A stretch of DNA of 64,000 bases from Thiodiazotropha sp040506195. GTDB lineage: Bacteria > Pseudomonadota > Gammaproteobacteria > Chromatiales > Chromatiaceae. Shown here one piece after another: positions 46,664 through 55,436 of the stretch. Within the stretch, counting starts at the first letter, position 1. Each line of letters opens with the position of its first letter. The notes under the pieces are model-generated. The model was not told where the DNA came from. It was given only the letters and a program-made list of their open reading frames with translations, and did no database searches. Both the position numbers and the translations under genes were made by a program. Where the stretch lies: positions 122,531 to 186,530 of the forward strand of contig JBEVXH010000009.1 in assembly GCA_040506195.1 (NCBI GenBank). The letters are read 5' to 3'.

Positions 46664-47312
46664 TTAAGGGATCGTTGGAATAATTTCACCATCATGCGAC
46701 GATGTCTCTCCCGAGCCTCCGATGAAGATCGTTTGGCTGTGCTCCGCACGATTGTTCGTTCCATCCAGGAATACCGCCCTGCTGCCCAGGCCACCATTAT
46801 CGAAACCGCTCAATATGGTTGAGTATGATCCATTGCCCTTATGGTCATAACCGCTGCAGATGCTGACATGGGTTGCATTGACATAACATTCCTGGCCATT
46901 AAGTATGGCGCCGTATTCACCCGGTAGGTTATTGGCAATGCCGTTGACGATTCCGCAATAACCGGCATAGTTGTGCCTGATTACCCAATATGAGGTTATG
47001 CGATCCGCTACGATCAACTGCCCCTTCCGTGTTGGGTTCGTTATACCCGAGAATAAGATTACCTCTACAGTTGATGCTCTGAGTGTTGCCCTCACTGTTA
47101 ACAATCTGCAGATTGATACCGGTTAAGCGCGCGGTTACACATTCATTCTGATCGTGGAACGAAAGATAGTCGTTAAGCCTGCCGACGCCACCTGCTGATA
47201 ATCCTTCGAGTGAAGACTCCAGCTCCTCGATACGTGCTTCCAATTCTTTAATCCGATTCCAGATTCCAGATTCCAGATTCCAGATTCCGGGAAACAGCAT
47301 TCGTCCAAACAT
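46664..47312 (-). pseudogene. frameshifted gene for a GSHNL-type repeat surface protein
   Basis: Two overlapping minus-strand frames read as one interrupted protein. The first (47312 down) encodes a coiled coil (IKELEARIEELES) and ends in frame with GSHNLILGNQ. The second continues with HNYAGYCGIVNGIANN, then NATHVSICSGYDHKGNGS and SRAVFLDGTNNRA, head-type repeats. Removing one G in the GG pair at 46976-46977 would join LILGNQ to HNYAGYC. The N-terminus lacks a recognisable signal peptide and is built from a heptamer tandem repeat. The intact product would have been a small repeat-containing surface or secreted protein of unknown role. Confidence 0.65.
47255..47288. repeat. heptanucleotide tandem repeat GATTCCA, 4.9 copies
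   Basis: Four perfect units plus six of seven bases of a fifth, inside codons 9-20 of the frameshifted gene. Because seven is not a multiple of three, gain or loss of a unit would change the reading frame downstream. Confidence 0.9.
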
Positions 47313-47528
47313 GATGACTCTCCTTTATCTGCCCATTTATCAATTATAAATAAATGGCTATCCCATCAATTTATCTATATCCGGTTTTTTATGCGCAGAC
47401 AGGCTGCAGTACCAAATAGCGCCCACGCTTAAATTATAGTTTGCACCGATGCTGTAGCTATTACAGGCATGAATAAACAGTAGTGGTGTGAAAAATTAGC
47501 TTGATTGATCGGCCGAAGATCTCTCATT

Positions 47529-47546
47529 GTCGCCATTCATGGCGAC
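47529..47546. other. stem-loop downstream of yrfG
   Basis: GTCGCCAT / ATGGCGAC with TC between them, 14 bases beyond the yrfG stop on the minus strand. No T-tract follows. It may protect or terminate the yrfG transcript. The rest of the 247-base spacer (47313-47559) shows nothing else. Confidence 0.5.
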
Positions 47547-47559
47547 GTCAGCACAACCA

Positions 47560-48228
47560 TTAGATGGTACAGCGCAACCCTGTCATGATTTCAGAAAAGT
47601 CATGAATAGCGGAATACTCCCCTGTCTCTCGCGGCGGCTCCTTGGAATCGGGTTTGAGCATGGCCAATAACCAGCGAATACCATATGCACTGGCCGCCGC
47701 AAGCACGGATAGGCTATCGTCTACGAACAGGGTCCGCTCTCTGTCGAAGGGATGAAGATTCTGCAGCCGGTTCCAGAATTCGGGATGCTCCTTGGGCAGA
47801 CCCAGCTGGTGTGACGAGATGACCTGGTTGAAGAAACCCGCCAGACGTGTCCGTTCCATCTTCAATGCCAAGGTCTTTTGGTGGGCGTTGGTCACCAGGA
47901 TACGCTCCTTGCCTGCACACATCAGTTGATCGAGGAAGTCGATGACATGGGGATGTACCGCGATCAGGTGATCCACCTCCTCCTTGAGCAGGGTGATATC
48001 GAGCTCCAACTCACGGCTCCAGTGATCGACACAATACCACTCCAGTGTCCCTTCTACGCTTTTGTAACGGGACAACAATTCATCCCTGGCCTGCTCCAAA
48101 GGTATGCCCTTTGCCTCGGCATAGCGCGTAGGCACATGCTCCAGCCAGAAATGGTTGTCGAAATGAAGGTCCAGCAGGGTGCCGTCCATATCCAGCATGA
48201 CAATATCGATTTGGTTCCAGTCGATCAT
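47560..48228 (-). CDS. yrfG: GMP/IMP nucleotidase, HAD superfamily (YrfG-like)
   Basis: 222-residue HAD phosphatase. Motif I is VMLDMDGTLLDLHFDNHFW, motif II is ILVTNAHQKTL, motif III lysine lies in GLPKEHPEFW and motif IV is TLFVDDSLSVLAAA. The DLHFDNHFW...VP start is typical of YrfG, which dephosphorylates purine monophosphates. It is divergent from an exported hypothetical protein; the starts are only 17 bases apart. Confidence 0.9.
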   Translation of the reverse strand: MIDWNQIDIVMLDMDGTLLDLHFDNHFWLEHVPTRYAEAKGIPLEQARDELLSRYKSVEGTLEWYCVDHWSRELELDITLLKEEVDHLIAVHPHVIDFLDQLMCAGKERILVTNAHQKTLALKMERTRLAGFFNQVISSHQLGLPKEHPEFWNRLQNLHPFDRERTLFVDDSLSVLAAASAYGIRWLLAMLKPDSKEPPRETGEYSAIHDFSEIMTGLRCTI

Positions 48229-48245
48229 CGTTTACAGTTATACCT

Positions 48246-48917
48246 ATGCCTTTGATCTGTTTACTGCTCATCTCTCTATTACCGTGGTTCGCCGCCGCGG
48301 AGAAAGAGCCGTTTAAATTCCCCGATGAAGATCTTGAATCAACCATCGAGGCAGTCAATGAGGGCGATTTGGAGTTCCTGCTGACACCACCCGCAGAATC
48401 AGTTCACCACCATATTAACCGGATTCGGATCAATGAGGGTAGCCTGCATGACGGTTGGGTCGAGTTACAGCAGTGCCACAGGCATCTCGATGCCGTTCCA
48501 CACCTCGAGATCGTCTACCACCCACAGCGTATTCGACATATCAAGCTGCTCAGGGTTGAGAATATCGGCACAAGCCGGGTGATCGACTCAAGGATCGAGC
48601 TTCGGGATGTACGCCACGGCGCATCACTCTGTCTCCAGGCCGAGAGCCATTCACTGCATCGGTCAGGCCCGCACAGTTATCAACTGCGCAACGGTCCCTA
48701 TATGCGCAGATTCCTCGACGGTTATTTTCCCATGCAGCTGACTGTGCAGGTTGACTATCCTGCCGATAAGATCCGTTTCATCGCCATGCGCCCGCTTCCT
48801 CTCGACAGCGGGTACGCTCGGCTGCGTGACGACAGAATCTATTGGAATGGCTGGTTCCAGGGTAAGCTGTTTAGCGAAATAGATTTTCAAAGATTAGAAC
48901 CTGTCGACAAGCCATAG
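48246..48917 (+). CDS. exported hypothetical protein
   Basis: I do not recognise the family. 223 residues: a signal peptide (MPLICLLLISLLPWFAAA), then a mature domain of mixed beta character with two cysteines (QQCHRHLD, ASLCLQ) that could form a disulfide. Many histidines and arginines occur in IVYHPQRIRHIKLLRVENIG. No enzyme motif is visible. It ends 16 bases before nudE, so it may be co-transcribed with nudE and cysQ. Confidence 0.7.
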   Translation: MPLICLLLISLLPWFAAAEKEPFKFPDEDLESTIEAVNEGDLEFLLTPPAESVHHHINRIRINEGSLHDGWVELQQCHRHLDAVPHLEIVYHPQRIRHIKLLRVENIGTSRVIDSRIELRDVRHGASLCLQAESHSLHRSGPHSYQLRNGPYMRRFLDGYFPMQLTVQVDYPADKIRFIAMRPLPLDSGYARLRDDRIYWNGWFQGKLFSEIDFQRLEPVDKP

Positions 48918-48933
48918 AAGACCACTGATAACC

Positions 48934-49500
48934 ATGCCCAAACTGCCCACTATCCATTTCCGACAATTGATCGCTGAGACCCGGCTGTTCCGTGTCGAAC
49001 AGTTGCAACTTGAATTCAGCAACGGCCAGCTGCGCCAGTATGAACGTTTGCTCGGGGGTGAGCGGGGTTCTGTTCTGATTGTGCCGATGCTTGACGATGA
49101 TACGGTTCTGCTGATCCGCGAATACTCCGCCGGCAGCAATGACTACCAGCTTGGCCTTCCCAAAGGTCGCATGGAGGCGGGTGAAGACCCGCTGCAAGCG
49201 GCAAATCGTGAAATCCGCGAGGAGATCGGCTACGCAGCCCGCGACCTGCGTATGATAAAAACGTTTACTATCGCGCCTGCATATATCCGTCACCAGACCT
49301 ATGTTATTCTTGCGCAGAATCTATATCCGGATAAACAACCCGGTGATGAACCTGAACCGATCGAAGTAGTACCCTGGCAACTGTCGAAATGGGATGAACT
49401 GATCACCCAGGCGGATTTTAGCGAGGCCCGCTCTATCGCCGCCCTGTATTTAACCAGGGATCTGTTAGGTTCTGTTGAAGCCAACCCGAGCAGACTGTAG
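48934..49500 (+). CDS. nudE: ADP compounds hydrolase NudE
   Basis: Nudix hydrolase active on ADP-ribose, Ap3A and NADH; 188 residues (E. coli 186). The Nudix box matches in full: G-x5-E-x7-REIxEEIGY, with the preceding GLPKGRMEAGE typical of NudE. The start is ATG at 48934. cysQ begins one base after the stop, giving the same nudE-cysQ pair as in Pseudomonas and other gammaproteobacteria. Confidence 0.93.
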   Translation: MPKLPTIHFRQLIAETRLFRVEQLQLEFSNGQLRQYERLLGGERGSVLIVPMLDDDTVLLIREYSAGSNDYQLGLPKGRMEAGEDPLQAANREIREEIGYAARDLRMIKTFTIAPAYIRHQTYVILAQNLYPDKQPGDEPEPIEVVPWQLSKWDELITQADFSEARSIAALYLTRDLLGSVEANPSRL

Positions 49501-49501
49501 C

Positions 49502-50293
49502 ATGAACATACCCGTCACCATCAACGATTTGTTGCAACTGGCCCACCAGGCTGGTGATGCCATCCTGGCTATATATAACACTGATTTCATGGTTGAAAAG
49601 AAGCAGGACAACTCACCATTGACCGCAGCCGATACCTCAGCGCATCGTCTTATTGTTTCCAACCTTGAACAACTCACCCCGGAAATCCCGGTGCTCTCTG
49701 AAGAGTCATCCGAGGTCCCATTTTCCACCCGCCGGCAGTGGCAACGCTATTGGCTGATAGACCCCCTTGACGGGACCCGGGAATTCGTCAAGCGAAATGG
49801 TGAATTCACTGTCAATATCGCCCTCATCGAGAGAAATGCCCCAATCCTGGGTGTCGTTCATGCACCGGTCCTGGGCACAACCTACTACGGCATTCAAGGG
49901 AGCGGCGCCTGGAAACAGGAAGCTGACCAGCCGGCCGAGTCGATATGGGTCACGGATCGATGCAATGACCCTGTGCGGGTTGCGGGCAGCCGCTCGCATG
50001 CCGGCGATTCGCTACAGCGGTTCCTGGAAAAACTGGGTGCGCATGAACTGGTGAGTATGGGCAGTTCATTAAAACTCTGCCTTGTTGCGGAGGGCAGAGC
50101 CGATATCTATCCGCGTCTCGGCCCCACCTCGGAGTGGGACACAGCCGCAGCCCAGGCCGTTGTGGAGGCGGCAGGAGGGAGGGTGACCACCCTCGACCTG
50201 CAGCCCCTTGAATACAACACCAAGGATTCACTGCTTAACCCGCACTTTCTGGCCTTTGGTGATCCCGACCGGGAATGGTCCGATTATCTGTGA
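49502..50293 (+). CDS. cysQ: 3'(2'),5'-bisphosphate nucleotidase CysQ
   Basis: Hydrolyses PAP from sulfate assimilation to AMP. 263 residues from the ATG at 49502 (MNIPVTINDLLQLAH); a TTG at 49475 inside nudE is rejected. Inositol-phosphatase-fold metal motifs are seen: LSEESSEVPF, IDPLDGTREFVKRNGEFTVN and SEWDTAAAQAVVEAAGG. It follows nudE by one base, so translation is probably coupled. Confidence 0.93.
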   Translation: MNIPVTINDLLQLAHQAGDAILAIYNTDFMVEKKQDNSPLTAADTSAHRLIVSNLEQLTPEIPVLSEESSEVPFSTRRQWQRYWLIDPLDGTREFVKRNGEFTVNIALIERNAPILGVVHAPVLGTTYYGIQGSGAWKQEADQPAESIWVTDRCNDPVRVAGSRSHAGDSLQRFLEKLGAHELVSMGSSLKLCLVAEGRADIYPRLGPTSEWDTAAAQAVVEAAGGRVTTLDLQPLEYNTKDSLLNPHFLAFGDPDREWSDYL

Positions 50294-50312
50294 TCGCGTA
50301 ACTGGGATCAGT

Positions 50313-50867
50313 TCATTGATCGATATCCTTCACGGGGAACGCCTTGGCGAAGGCCCTCAATTCTTCCAATGACGCATCGGTGGAAGACAGATTGATCATG
50401 CCCGGCGTCATTTTGAGTCCGATCATGATCTCGTTGCGCGAGCCCTGTTCCATCACCATGCCGGTATATCGACCCAGCCGAATCTTCTTACCTCCGCCAG
50501 CCAGACCCATTTGACTGAACATGGCGGCCATACCCCCGCTACCGCTGTTGTAGCTGACTTTTATGGCTTTGCCGTCCTTGGTGTATGTGGTCTCGATAAT
50601 GGAAAAACCCATTGTTTTTTGCTGCTTTATCTCGCCACGCATCCAACCGGCGATCTCCTTAGTGAACTTATCGCTCTTGCGGCTTTGTTGGATCTGCTCG
50701 AGTGAGTCCAGGCACCACTTGGCCTCCTCAACGGCACCCGCGATATCATCCTGTTGATACAGTTCAGCGGCCTGTTTGCAGTACTCGGCAGGATCGCCAT
50801 CCACAGCCGCATATAGCGGCAACGCCAACAGACTCATAATTGCCAGATGCAAAAGGTACTTATTCAT
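50313..50867 (-). CDS. exported protein of unknown function
   Basis: 184 residues from the ATG at 50867, five bases after a GGGAG ribosome site. The signal peptide is MNKYLLHLAIMSLLALPLYA. The mature part begins with a helix containing AEYCKQAAELYQQDDIAGAVEEAKWCLD (TPR-like helical repeat) and ends in a beta domain with a Gly-rich SGSGGMAAMFSQMGLAGGG loop. Two cysteines are in the helical part. No catalytic motif is recognised. It is convergent with cysQ and divergent from the thioredoxin-like gene. Confidence 0.75.
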   Translation of the reverse strand: MNKYLLHLAIMSLLALPLYAAVDGDPAEYCKQAAELYQQDDIAGAVEEAKWCLDSLEQIQQSRKSDKFTKEIAGWMRGEIKQQKTMGFSIIETTYTKDGKAIKVSYNSGSGGMAAMFSQMGLAGGGKKIRLGRYTGMVMEQGSRNEIMIGLKMTPGMINLSSTDASLEELRAFAKAFPVKDIDQ

Positions 50868-51017
50868 CCTACTCCCCAAAAAATTGTTGTGTGGCGTGCA
50901 AACCGGAAAACGAGGTATATATTCTTCTCTCAGCCAACCGGTGTGGTTTCAATTTACTATGCTGATCTTTAAATATATCCTGAAATATTGTAGCGTTTTG
51001 TATATCAATATTATAAC

Positions 51018-51042
51018 AACCGGCCGCTTCTCCAGCCGGGTT
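51018..51042. other. hairpin in the divergent region before the thioredoxin-like gene
   Basis: AACCGGC pairs with GCCGGGTT (one bulge) in the 250-base region 50868-51119, about 80 bases before the thioredoxin-like start. The region otherwise holds AT-rich sequence suited to promoters and no gene. Confidence 0.4.
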
Positions 51043-51119
51043 ACGCGTCTAAGCGGCTTATTATGGCGTTTGGACCATTAAGATTAAGCTCCGGGCAACA
51101 ACTATCACCCTGGTGAATC

Positions 51120-52157
51120 ATGCCCATGAACAAGCTACTCCGCAACACCGCAATTGTTGTTTCGATGCTGGCGGCGGCATTCAAGCCAAACGCCTTTGCC
51201 ATCGACTCAGAAAGTGACGTCTATGCTTTCGACGACTTCCCGCTTGAAGAGCTATTGAAATACCCCGACTGGTTCAGGAAAAGCTTTCTGGATCTGCCCG
51301 ACGACCTTGAGGAAGCGGTACGAAACGACAAGCGTGGTCTGATTGTCTATTTCGGTCAGAAGCGATGCGCCTATTGCAAGATGCTGCTGGATGTGAATTT
51401 CGGCCTCAGCGATATCACCACCTACACCCGCAATCATTTCGATATCGTACCGATCGATATCTGGAGCACCGAAGAGGTCACCACCTTGAATAAGGAGGTG
51501 ATCACGCAGCGGGAGTTTGCAATGCGGCAGAATACCAACTTCACCCCCTCACTGATCTTCTACGATAAACAGGGAAAGGAGGCATTACGCCTGCGCGGCT
51601 ATTATCCACCCTACCAGTTTCGCGCCGCCCTGGAATATGTCGCCGATGGACATTACCTGAAAGAGTCATTCCCCGATTATCTTGCGCGGGGTGAATCAGG
51701 CACCGCTTTCGAACCGGGGGATTTAAACGAAGAGGACTATTTCATCCCGCCGCCGCACAATCTGGATCGCAGCCGCTTTCCGGGCCAACGCCCATTACTG
51801 GTCTATTTTGAACAGGGCAACTGTCACGCCTGCGACGTACTTCATGGCCAACCGCTCCGTGACCCGGCCATCAACAGGCTGTTGCGCGGTTTTGATAACG
51901 TTCAACTGGATATCGGCGAGAAGACCCCCGTCATCACGCCCAGCGGTGAAAAGACAACTGCCTATCAATGGGCCAAGGACCTCGGACTCTTCTACACCCC
52001 CTCGCTGGTTTTTTTCGATGAACAGGGCAATGAGATCATTCGTGTCGACTCTGTAGTCCGTTTCTATCGTCTGCGCAAAGTCATCAATTTCATCACCAGC
52101 CGAGGATATGTCGCCGAACCCAATTATCAGCGCTGGCGTGTCAATAGCGGCTTCTAG
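51120..52157 (+). CDS. periplasmic protein with two thioredoxin-like domains
   Basis: 345 residues. The signal peptide ends about residue 27 (NAFA). Domain 1 (about 40-180) has C83-A-Y-C86 and cis-Pro segment FTPSLIF; domain 2 (about 210-335) has C235-H-A-C238 and YTPSLVF. Both CxxC pairs are intact, so each domain could do disulfide chemistry in the periplasm. It resembles SoxW-type thioredoxins in motif style, but a tandem pair in one chain is less common. It is followed 77 bases later by a diguanylate cyclase gene on the same strand. Confidence 0.82.
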   Translation: MPMNKLLRNTAIVVSMLAAAFKPNAFAIDSESDVYAFDDFPLEELLKYPDWFRKSFLDLPDDLEEAVRNDKRGLIVYFGQKRCAYCKMLLDVNFGLSDITTYTRNHFDIVPIDIWSTEEVTTLNKEVITQREFAMRQNTNFTPSLIFYDKQGKEALRLRGYYPPYQFRAALEYVADGHYLKESFPDYLARGESGTAFEPGDLNEEDYFIPPPHNLDRSRFPGQRPLLVYFEQGNCHACDVLHGQPLRDPAINRLLRGFDNVQLDIGEKTPVITPSGEKTTAYQWAKDLGLFYTPSLVFFDEQGNEIIRVDSVVRFYRLRKVINFITSRGYVAEPNYQRWRVNSGF

Positions 52158-52234
52158 CATAGTATCCGGTATAGTTTCTCAAGATGTACACCGCTAAGCC
52201 GATATGTCTGACCAGTTGATCTGTGTGCAGCACA

Positions 52235-53389
52235 ATGGACCTGAAAAAAGAGAACCGACACCTCCATGCACGCCTTCGGGAGTTAACCCGAAAGGCGCAG
52301 GAGAACCAGGAGACACTGGGGCGCTTTCATGCCCGCGAACTGGAGCTGTTGGGCGCCGAGACACTGCCTGAACTCCTTAGCTGCATGACTGAAGGACTCA
52401 AAACCTCCTTTGAGATCGAATCCCTTCATCTAATGCTGCACGATCCCAATCACGAAATCCGACATCTGCTATATAAAAACGGCCTGGATGAGAAGGCCTT
52501 TCCGTTACTCGAATTCGTCGATGACATGGTTGCAGTCAATCCTCGATTTCAGCGACTGCGCAGTCCCTGGCTTGGTTCTTTTTTAAGCCCTGAGTACGAC
52601 TTGCTTTTCTCTGATCCTGCGGGCATCAAGAGCATAGCCATACTGCCCATGGTTCGGCACGACAGGCTGATTGGCAGCATCAATCTGGGCAGCAGTGAAC
52701 AGAGCCGCTTCTCGCGCCAGCTCGCCACCGATTTTCTCGCCCGCCTCGCCACCATTTGCAGCGTCTGTTTGGAGAACACTGTCAACCGAGAACATATCTT
52801 GATCAGCGGCCTTACCGATCCATTGACCGAACTCCACAATCGCCGCTACCTGGATCGGCGCCTCGATGAAGAGCTCGCCCGTGCCGGTCGCTATCGCCAA
52901 CCCTTGAGCTGCCTGTTCATCGATGCCGACCATTTCAAACAGATCAACGACACCTACGGCCACCAGGCAGGTGACACCGTTTTGAGGGAACTGGCAAACC
53001 GTATCCGTTCCCAGCTGCGCGCCAGTGATGTCGCCGCGCGGTTTGGCGGGGAGGAGTTCGCGCTGCTGCTTCCCCAAACCTGCCTCAACGAGGCATTGAT
53101 GCTGGCTGAACGGATCCGCATGGAAGTCAACTCCCAACCGATCCCGTTGGACAATGGCTCAACACTGCAATTGAGCGTATCGATCGGAGTCAGTGAAACC
53201 CTGCCCTTATCGAGCAAATCCCAACGGAAGGCCGATGGGGAACGGCTCCTGGCAAATGCCGACCAAGCCCTCTATACGGCAAAAGCCAATGGCCGAAACC
53301 GCATCGAATATCACCAGACCGACAAAGCGCTTCCGAATGAAATCATTTCCAGAGAAAGGGGAGTTTCAGGCCCTTTTTCGCATGATTGA
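52235..53389 (+). CDS. diguanylate cyclase with an N-terminal coiled coil and DUF484/GAF-like domain
   Basis: Cytoplasmic c-di-GMP synthase, about 384 residues. A short coiled coil (1-35) resembles the start of DUF484 proteins. It is followed by a GAF-like sensor domain (about 40-185) and a GGDEF domain (about 190-355). The active site GGEEF is at 271-275, and the inhibitory I-site RASD at 262-265 is intact, so product feedback is expected. No membrane segment is seen. The ATG at 52235 is preferred over GTG at 52223. Confidence 0.9.
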   Translation: MDLKKENRHLHARLRELTRKAQENQETLGRFHARELELLGAETLPELLSCMTEGLKTSFEIESLHLMLHDPNHEIRHLLYKNGLDEKAFPLLEFVDDMVAVNPRFQRLRSPWLGSFLSPEYDLLFSDPAGIKSIAILPMVRHDRLIGSINLGSSEQSRFSRQLATDFLARLATICSVCLENTVNREHILISGLTDPLTELHNRRYLDRRLDEELARAGRYRQPLSCLFIDADHFKQINDTYGHQAGDTVLRELANRIRSQLRASDVAARFGGEEFALLLPQTCLNEALMLAERIRMEVNSQPIPLDNGSTLQLSVSIGVSETLPLSSKSQRKADGERLLANADQALYTAKANGRNRIEYHQTDKALPNEIISRERGVSGPFSHD

Positions 53390-53392
53390 CGA

Positions 53393-53638
53393 TCAATCAT
53401 CGACCTGTTTATGACTGCCGTCGCAATAGGGAGGATTTTTTGTCTGTTTACAGCGACAAAGCCAGGCCTCACCGTTCTTTTCCGCCTTGAATCCAAGTGG
53501 TTCGATCCCACTACCCTGATGTGAGCCGTCACAAAAGGGTTGGCTGGATGAACGTCCGCATGCGCACCACCAGTACTCTTTGCCGGCAACAAGATCCACA
53601 TCGATAGGTTGCTTTGCGGCTACTACAGGTTTGCCCAT
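53393..53638 (-). CDS. double CDGSH iron-sulfur protein
   Basis: 81 residues with two CDGSH motifs, CACGRSSSQPFCDGSH and CRCKQTKNPPYCDGSH, each of the C-x-C-x(n)-C-DGSH type that binds a labile [2Fe-2S] cluster with three Cys and one His. The fold is therefore internally duplicated within one chain, unlike dimeric mitoNEET. The precise role is unknown, and cluster transfer or redox sensing is plausible. It is convergent with the diguanylate cyclase, with a three-base gap. Confidence 0.92.
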   Translation of the reverse strand: MGKPVVAAKQPIDVDLVAGKEYWWCACGRSSSQPFCDGSHQGSGIEPLGFKAEKNGEAWLCRCKQTKNPPYCDGSHKQVDD

Positions 53639-54101
53639 ATCATTCTCCTCTTTTTTTAAGGCTGGAACCGATTTACTGGCTCATAGGGTCGTTATTCGGG
53701 AGTGTAAATCACCTGATTATTTATATCTTCATTGGTATTAACCCGGCAACACCCTTGATTTTTATCTGTTAACCTCTCCCCCGCGACGGATTACACTACC
53801 CGACCGGCGACACTATAAATCGTTTACAGGCTCCCTGGAAGGGGTTTTGCGGCACCCGTATGCAGGCCTGTTACTAACTGATTATTATACAAATTATTAC
53901 CAAATAAGCGTGTTGGATGCGATTTGTACATTTACTGAGACGCACAATGACGCGATCTCGTCATAATGCTGTAACATGCGGCGTTAAACTATTACGCCAT
54001 TTGACAAACGATTAAATGAGTCACGGGGTAAGCCTTGGCTCGATCGCCTGACGAGGCGATAAATCTGTCAAACTCGCCCATATGAGACCACTTCAGCGAA
54101 C
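53639..54101. other. long divergent region between the CDGSH gene and bioA, with three stem-loops
   Basis: About 460 bases without a gene. Inverted repeats are visible at 53947-53964 (ATGACG / CGTCAT), 53980-53998 (GGCGT / ACGCC) and 54043-54060 (ATCGCCT / AGGCGAT, GACG loop). The last lies 41 bases before the bioA start and could be in its leader. I searched for a BirA-type operator (TTGTAAACC and its complement) and did not see one. Confidence 0.5.
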
Positions 54102-55391
54102 ATGAGTGAAAATTTGGACTGGATCGACTTCGACAAACAACATGTATGGCACCCATACAGCGCCGTCGGCTCCGACTTGCCGGTTTTTCCCGTTGCCTCA
54201 GCGGACGGGGTACGGCTGAGGCTGGCGGATGGACGGGAGCTGATCGACGGCATGTCGTCCTGGTGGTGCGCCATCCACGGCTATAACCACCCGGAATTGA
54301 AACGGGCCATACAACAGCAACTGGATACCATGCCCCATGTCATGTTCGGGGGTCTCACCCATCAACCCGCCGTGGCACTGGCGGAAAAACTGATCGAAAT
54401 CACCCCCGGCCCGCTACAGACCGTCTTTTTTGCCGATTCCGGATCGGTTGCCGTGGAAGTGGCGATGAAGATGGCCATTCAGTACTGGCACGATAAAGCG
54501 CTGCCGGAGAAGCAGCGCTTTCTTACTATCCGCAGGGGGTACCATGGCGACACATTCGGCGCCATGTCCGTGTGCGATCCGGATACCGGCATGCACACCC
54601 TATTCTCGGGGATCCTGCCGCAGCAACTCTTTGTCGATGCGCCCGGCTGTTACTTCGGCCACCCCTGTAAGGGGGACGGCGCCAAGGCGCTGAGGAAAAA
54701 ACTCAGGAAACACCACTCGCATACAGCCGCCGTTATCCTGGAACCTATCGTGCAGGGAACCGGTGGAATGCGTTTCTACTCCAGTGAATATCTGAAAGAG
54801 GTGCGCAGACTCTGCGATCAATATGGCGTGCTGCTGATCCTCGATGAGATCGCCACCGGATTCGGCCGCACAGGCAAGCTCTTCGCCTGCGAACACGCCG
54901 ATATCTCCGCCGATATCATGTGTGTCGGGAAATCACTCACTGGCGGCACCATGAGCCTGGCGGCAACCCTGACCACTGAAGAGGTCAGTAAGACCATCAG
55001 CCAGGGCGATCCCGGCCTGTTTATGCATGGACCCACCTTCATGGCCAATCCCCTGGCCTGCAGCGCCGCATTGGCCAGCCTGAATCTGCTGCTCGACTCC
55101 CCATGGCAGGAACGGATCAAGCACATCGAAACCAGTCTGCAGCAAGGGCTGGCACCCTGCCGGGAGCTACCACAGGTCAATGAGGTGCGTGTGCTGGGCG
55201 CCATCGGGGTAGTGGAGATGAAGAAACCTGTGGATATGAAACAGGTGCAACCCTGTTTCGTCGATGCCGGCGTATGGGTCAGACCCTTCGGCAAGCTGGT
55301 CTACCTGATGCCTCCATACATTATCGACCAGGATGATCTCAATACCCTGACCTCGGCGGTTGTCAAGGTTGTTGAGAAGTGTCCGATCTAG
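54102..55391 (+). CDS. bioA: adenosylmethionine-8-amino-7-oxononanoate aminotransferase
   Basis: Biotin synthesis: transfers the amino group of S-adenosylmethionine to KAPA to give DAPA. 429 residues, the normal length. It shows HVWHPYSAV, DGMSSWWCAIHGYNHPEL, FADSGSVAVEVAMKMA, LILDEIATGFGRTG and the PLP-lysine motif CVGKSLTGGTMSLAATL. No other bio gene is adjacent. It is convergent with the ApbE gene. Confidence 0.95.
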   Translation: MSENLDWIDFDKQHVWHPYSAVGSDLPVFPVASADGVRLRLADGRELIDGMSSWWCAIHGYNHPELKRAIQQQLDTMPHVMFGGLTHQPAVALAEKLIEITPGPLQTVFFADSGSVAVEVAMKMAIQYWHDKALPEKQRFLTIRRGYHGDTFGAMSVCDPDTGMHTLFSGILPQQLFVDAPGCYFGHPCKGDGAKALRKKLRKHHSHTAAVILEPIVQGTGGMRFYSSEYLKEVRRLCDQYGVLLILDEIATGFGRTGKLFACEHADISADIMCVGKSLTGGTMSLAATLTTEEVSKTISQGDPGLFMHGPTFMANPLACSAALASLNLLLDSPWQERIKHIETSLQQGLAPCRELPQVNEVRVLGAIGVVEMKKPVDMKQVQPCFVDAGVWVRPFGKLVYLMPPYIIDQDDLNTLTSAVVKVVEKCPI

Positions 55392-55436
55392 CGCCTGTTG
55401 GCACTCACTCAATTGGTCCTATACGGTGCCGGCTGA

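Noticed and set aside
53639..54101. BirA operator before bioA
   Set aside because: No pair of TTGTAAACC-like half sites with the expected spacing could be found.
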